IMG/VR virus record: IMGVR_UViG_3300044535_001531
Span: 1-24,177 of that record
DNA: 24,177 nucleotides
Strand: one strand, 5' to 3'
Origin: a virus
The position numbers and the translations under genes are program-made. The notes under the pieces were generated by a model, which ran no database searches, had not been told where the DNA came from, and was given only the letters and a program-made list of their open reading frames with translations. Below, in pieces: positions 23,492 to 24,177 of the stretch (positions are counted from its first letter, which is position 1; every line of letters starts with the position of its first letter).

Positions 23492-24177
23492 ATGGGCGCA
23501 AACGACAATAGCCAGTTAGAAGAAGCAAGAAGGCTCTTACAGGAGATCAATACCTTAAGAGCTAGACTTAATCAGCAACCGTTAACATTAACGCCGGCTG
23601 ATGCTGTGCAAAATATGCAAAGTTTGCGCAACGAACTGAGAGGTATACAATCACAATTCGGTGAAGTTGATAATACTGCAACAAGTTTGTATGACAGAGT
23701 AAGAGCAATTTCTGCTGAATTTAAAAATCAACCTGGAGCTTTACAGAAGATTAGAGGTTCTATGAGGAAAATTACCTCTATTGCGGAAGAACTTAAACTA
23801 GAAGAACAGGGTATTAGAGATTTATCTGTAAAGCAATTAGATGACTTATCTCAAAAATTAAAAGAAAATAAAAAGATATTAGATGATGAATCTCAGAGAC
23901 TACTTAATGGAGAGGATTTATCAGACGCCGCACAAAGAGAAGTACAAGCGTTAAAAGATTTAATACAAGAACAAGGTGGTATTACTAATATGACCGGCCA
24001 ACAAGTTGATGCCGCATTAGAATTAGTAAATACAATGGGTAGTTTGTCTGCAGAACAAAAAGCAGTTTTATCAAACTACATAGATCAGGGTAATGCAATT
24101 GGAGAAATTGAAAACCAGATTGAAGCCGTAAAACAACGACAAAAAGAAGTTAATTCCCTAATGGGCGTTGGAGGAGC
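23492..24177 (+). CDS. Tape measure protein, N-terminal part (runs off the window)
   Basis: An open frame of 228 codons from the ATG at 23492 continues past the window end. The visible protein is almost entirely helical with coiled-coil segments: NSQLEEARRLLQEINTLRAR (6-25), NMQSLRNELRGIQSQF, KLKENKKILDDESQRL, and IGEIENQIEAVKQRQKEVNS near the end. Position right after the gp26-like/chaperone pair, its own late-type promoter, and the start of a long alpha-helical protein all fit the tail tape measure protein, which sets tail length and is ejected with DNA. The transmembrane and transglycosylase parts that often follow are outside the window. Confidence 0.7.
   Translation, partial: MGANDNSQLEEARRLLQEINTLRARLNQQPLTLTPADAVQNMQSLRNELRGIQSQFGEVDNTATSLYDRVRAISAEFKNQPGALQKIRGSMRKITSIAEELKLEEQGIRDLSVKQLDDLSQKLKENKKILDDESQRLLNGEDLSDAAQREVQALKDLIQEQGGITNMTGQQVDAALELVNTMGSLSAEQKAVLSNYIDQGNAIGEIENQIEAVKQRQKEVNSLMGVGG

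Noticed and set aside
1-24177. tRNA genes, CRISPR arrays, integrase/attachment sites and insertion sequences
   Set aside because: Gaps are short and hold only promoter motifs and hairpins; I saw no cloverleaf, regularly spaced identical repeats, transposase or integrase motif.

Overview
The window looks like part of the late region of a contractile-tailed (T4-like, myovirus-type) phage. It carries a sheath protein, a tail tube protein, a gp26-like baseplate/tail-chaperone protein, the start of a likely tape measure protein, and an S74-type tail fibre. All genes I can support lie on the + strand. The host is probably a Bacteroidota (flavobacterium-like) bacterium. The DNA is AT-rich, almost no start codon is preceded by a Shine-Dalgarno sequence, and several promoters fit the Bacteroidota layout (TTG, 20-base spacer, TATATTT). 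No host gene is visible, so this host call is an inference.

Layout. (1) 18-4327: tail-fibre block, with a 1094-residue fibre carrying a self-cleaving chaperone domain, a protein of unknown function and a small beta-rich probable adhesin. (2) 4386-16914: a 12-gene, tightly overlapping operon for glycan or macromolecule modification. It holds two GT-A type transferases, a methyltransferase, a small helical protein, two GT7 (beta-1,4-galactosyltransferase-like) enzymes each with a LamG-like lectin domain nested inside the catalytic domain, three radical SAM proteins with an N-terminal SPASM/twitch-like cysteine module, a stand-alone LamG-like protein, a further transferase-like protein and an SGNH hydrolase. 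(3) 16940-19517: a second short operon with a degenerate Hint-like protein, a UDP-sugar 6-dehydrogenase, a WavE-like protein and a coiled-coil protein. (4) 19645-24177: tail module (sheath, tube, small protein, gp26-like protein, overlapping no-ATG ORF, tape measure), cut into short units by repeated promoters and terminators.

Regulation. The exact motif TATTTATAT occurs six times, each in a gap upstream of a gene or operon, mostly 23-36 bases before the ATG and generally without a -33 element. It may be a phage late promoter; its reverse complement contains the T4 late promoter TATAAATA. The large glycan operon instead has a host-like promoter. Two near-identical GC-rich hairpins with T-tracts end the tube and 109-residue-protein units.

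How the genes may work together. The tail genes build the contractile machine. The glycan/radical SAM block, inserted between fibre and sheath genes, plausibly makes and attaches sugars or modifies proteins, either on the virion (fibre decoration) or on the host surface. The most distinctive elements are the lectin-in-glycosyltransferase proteins, the three radical SAM enzymes beside them, and a possible +1 frameshift at the tail chaperone pair. There is no stretch over 300 bases without a gene.
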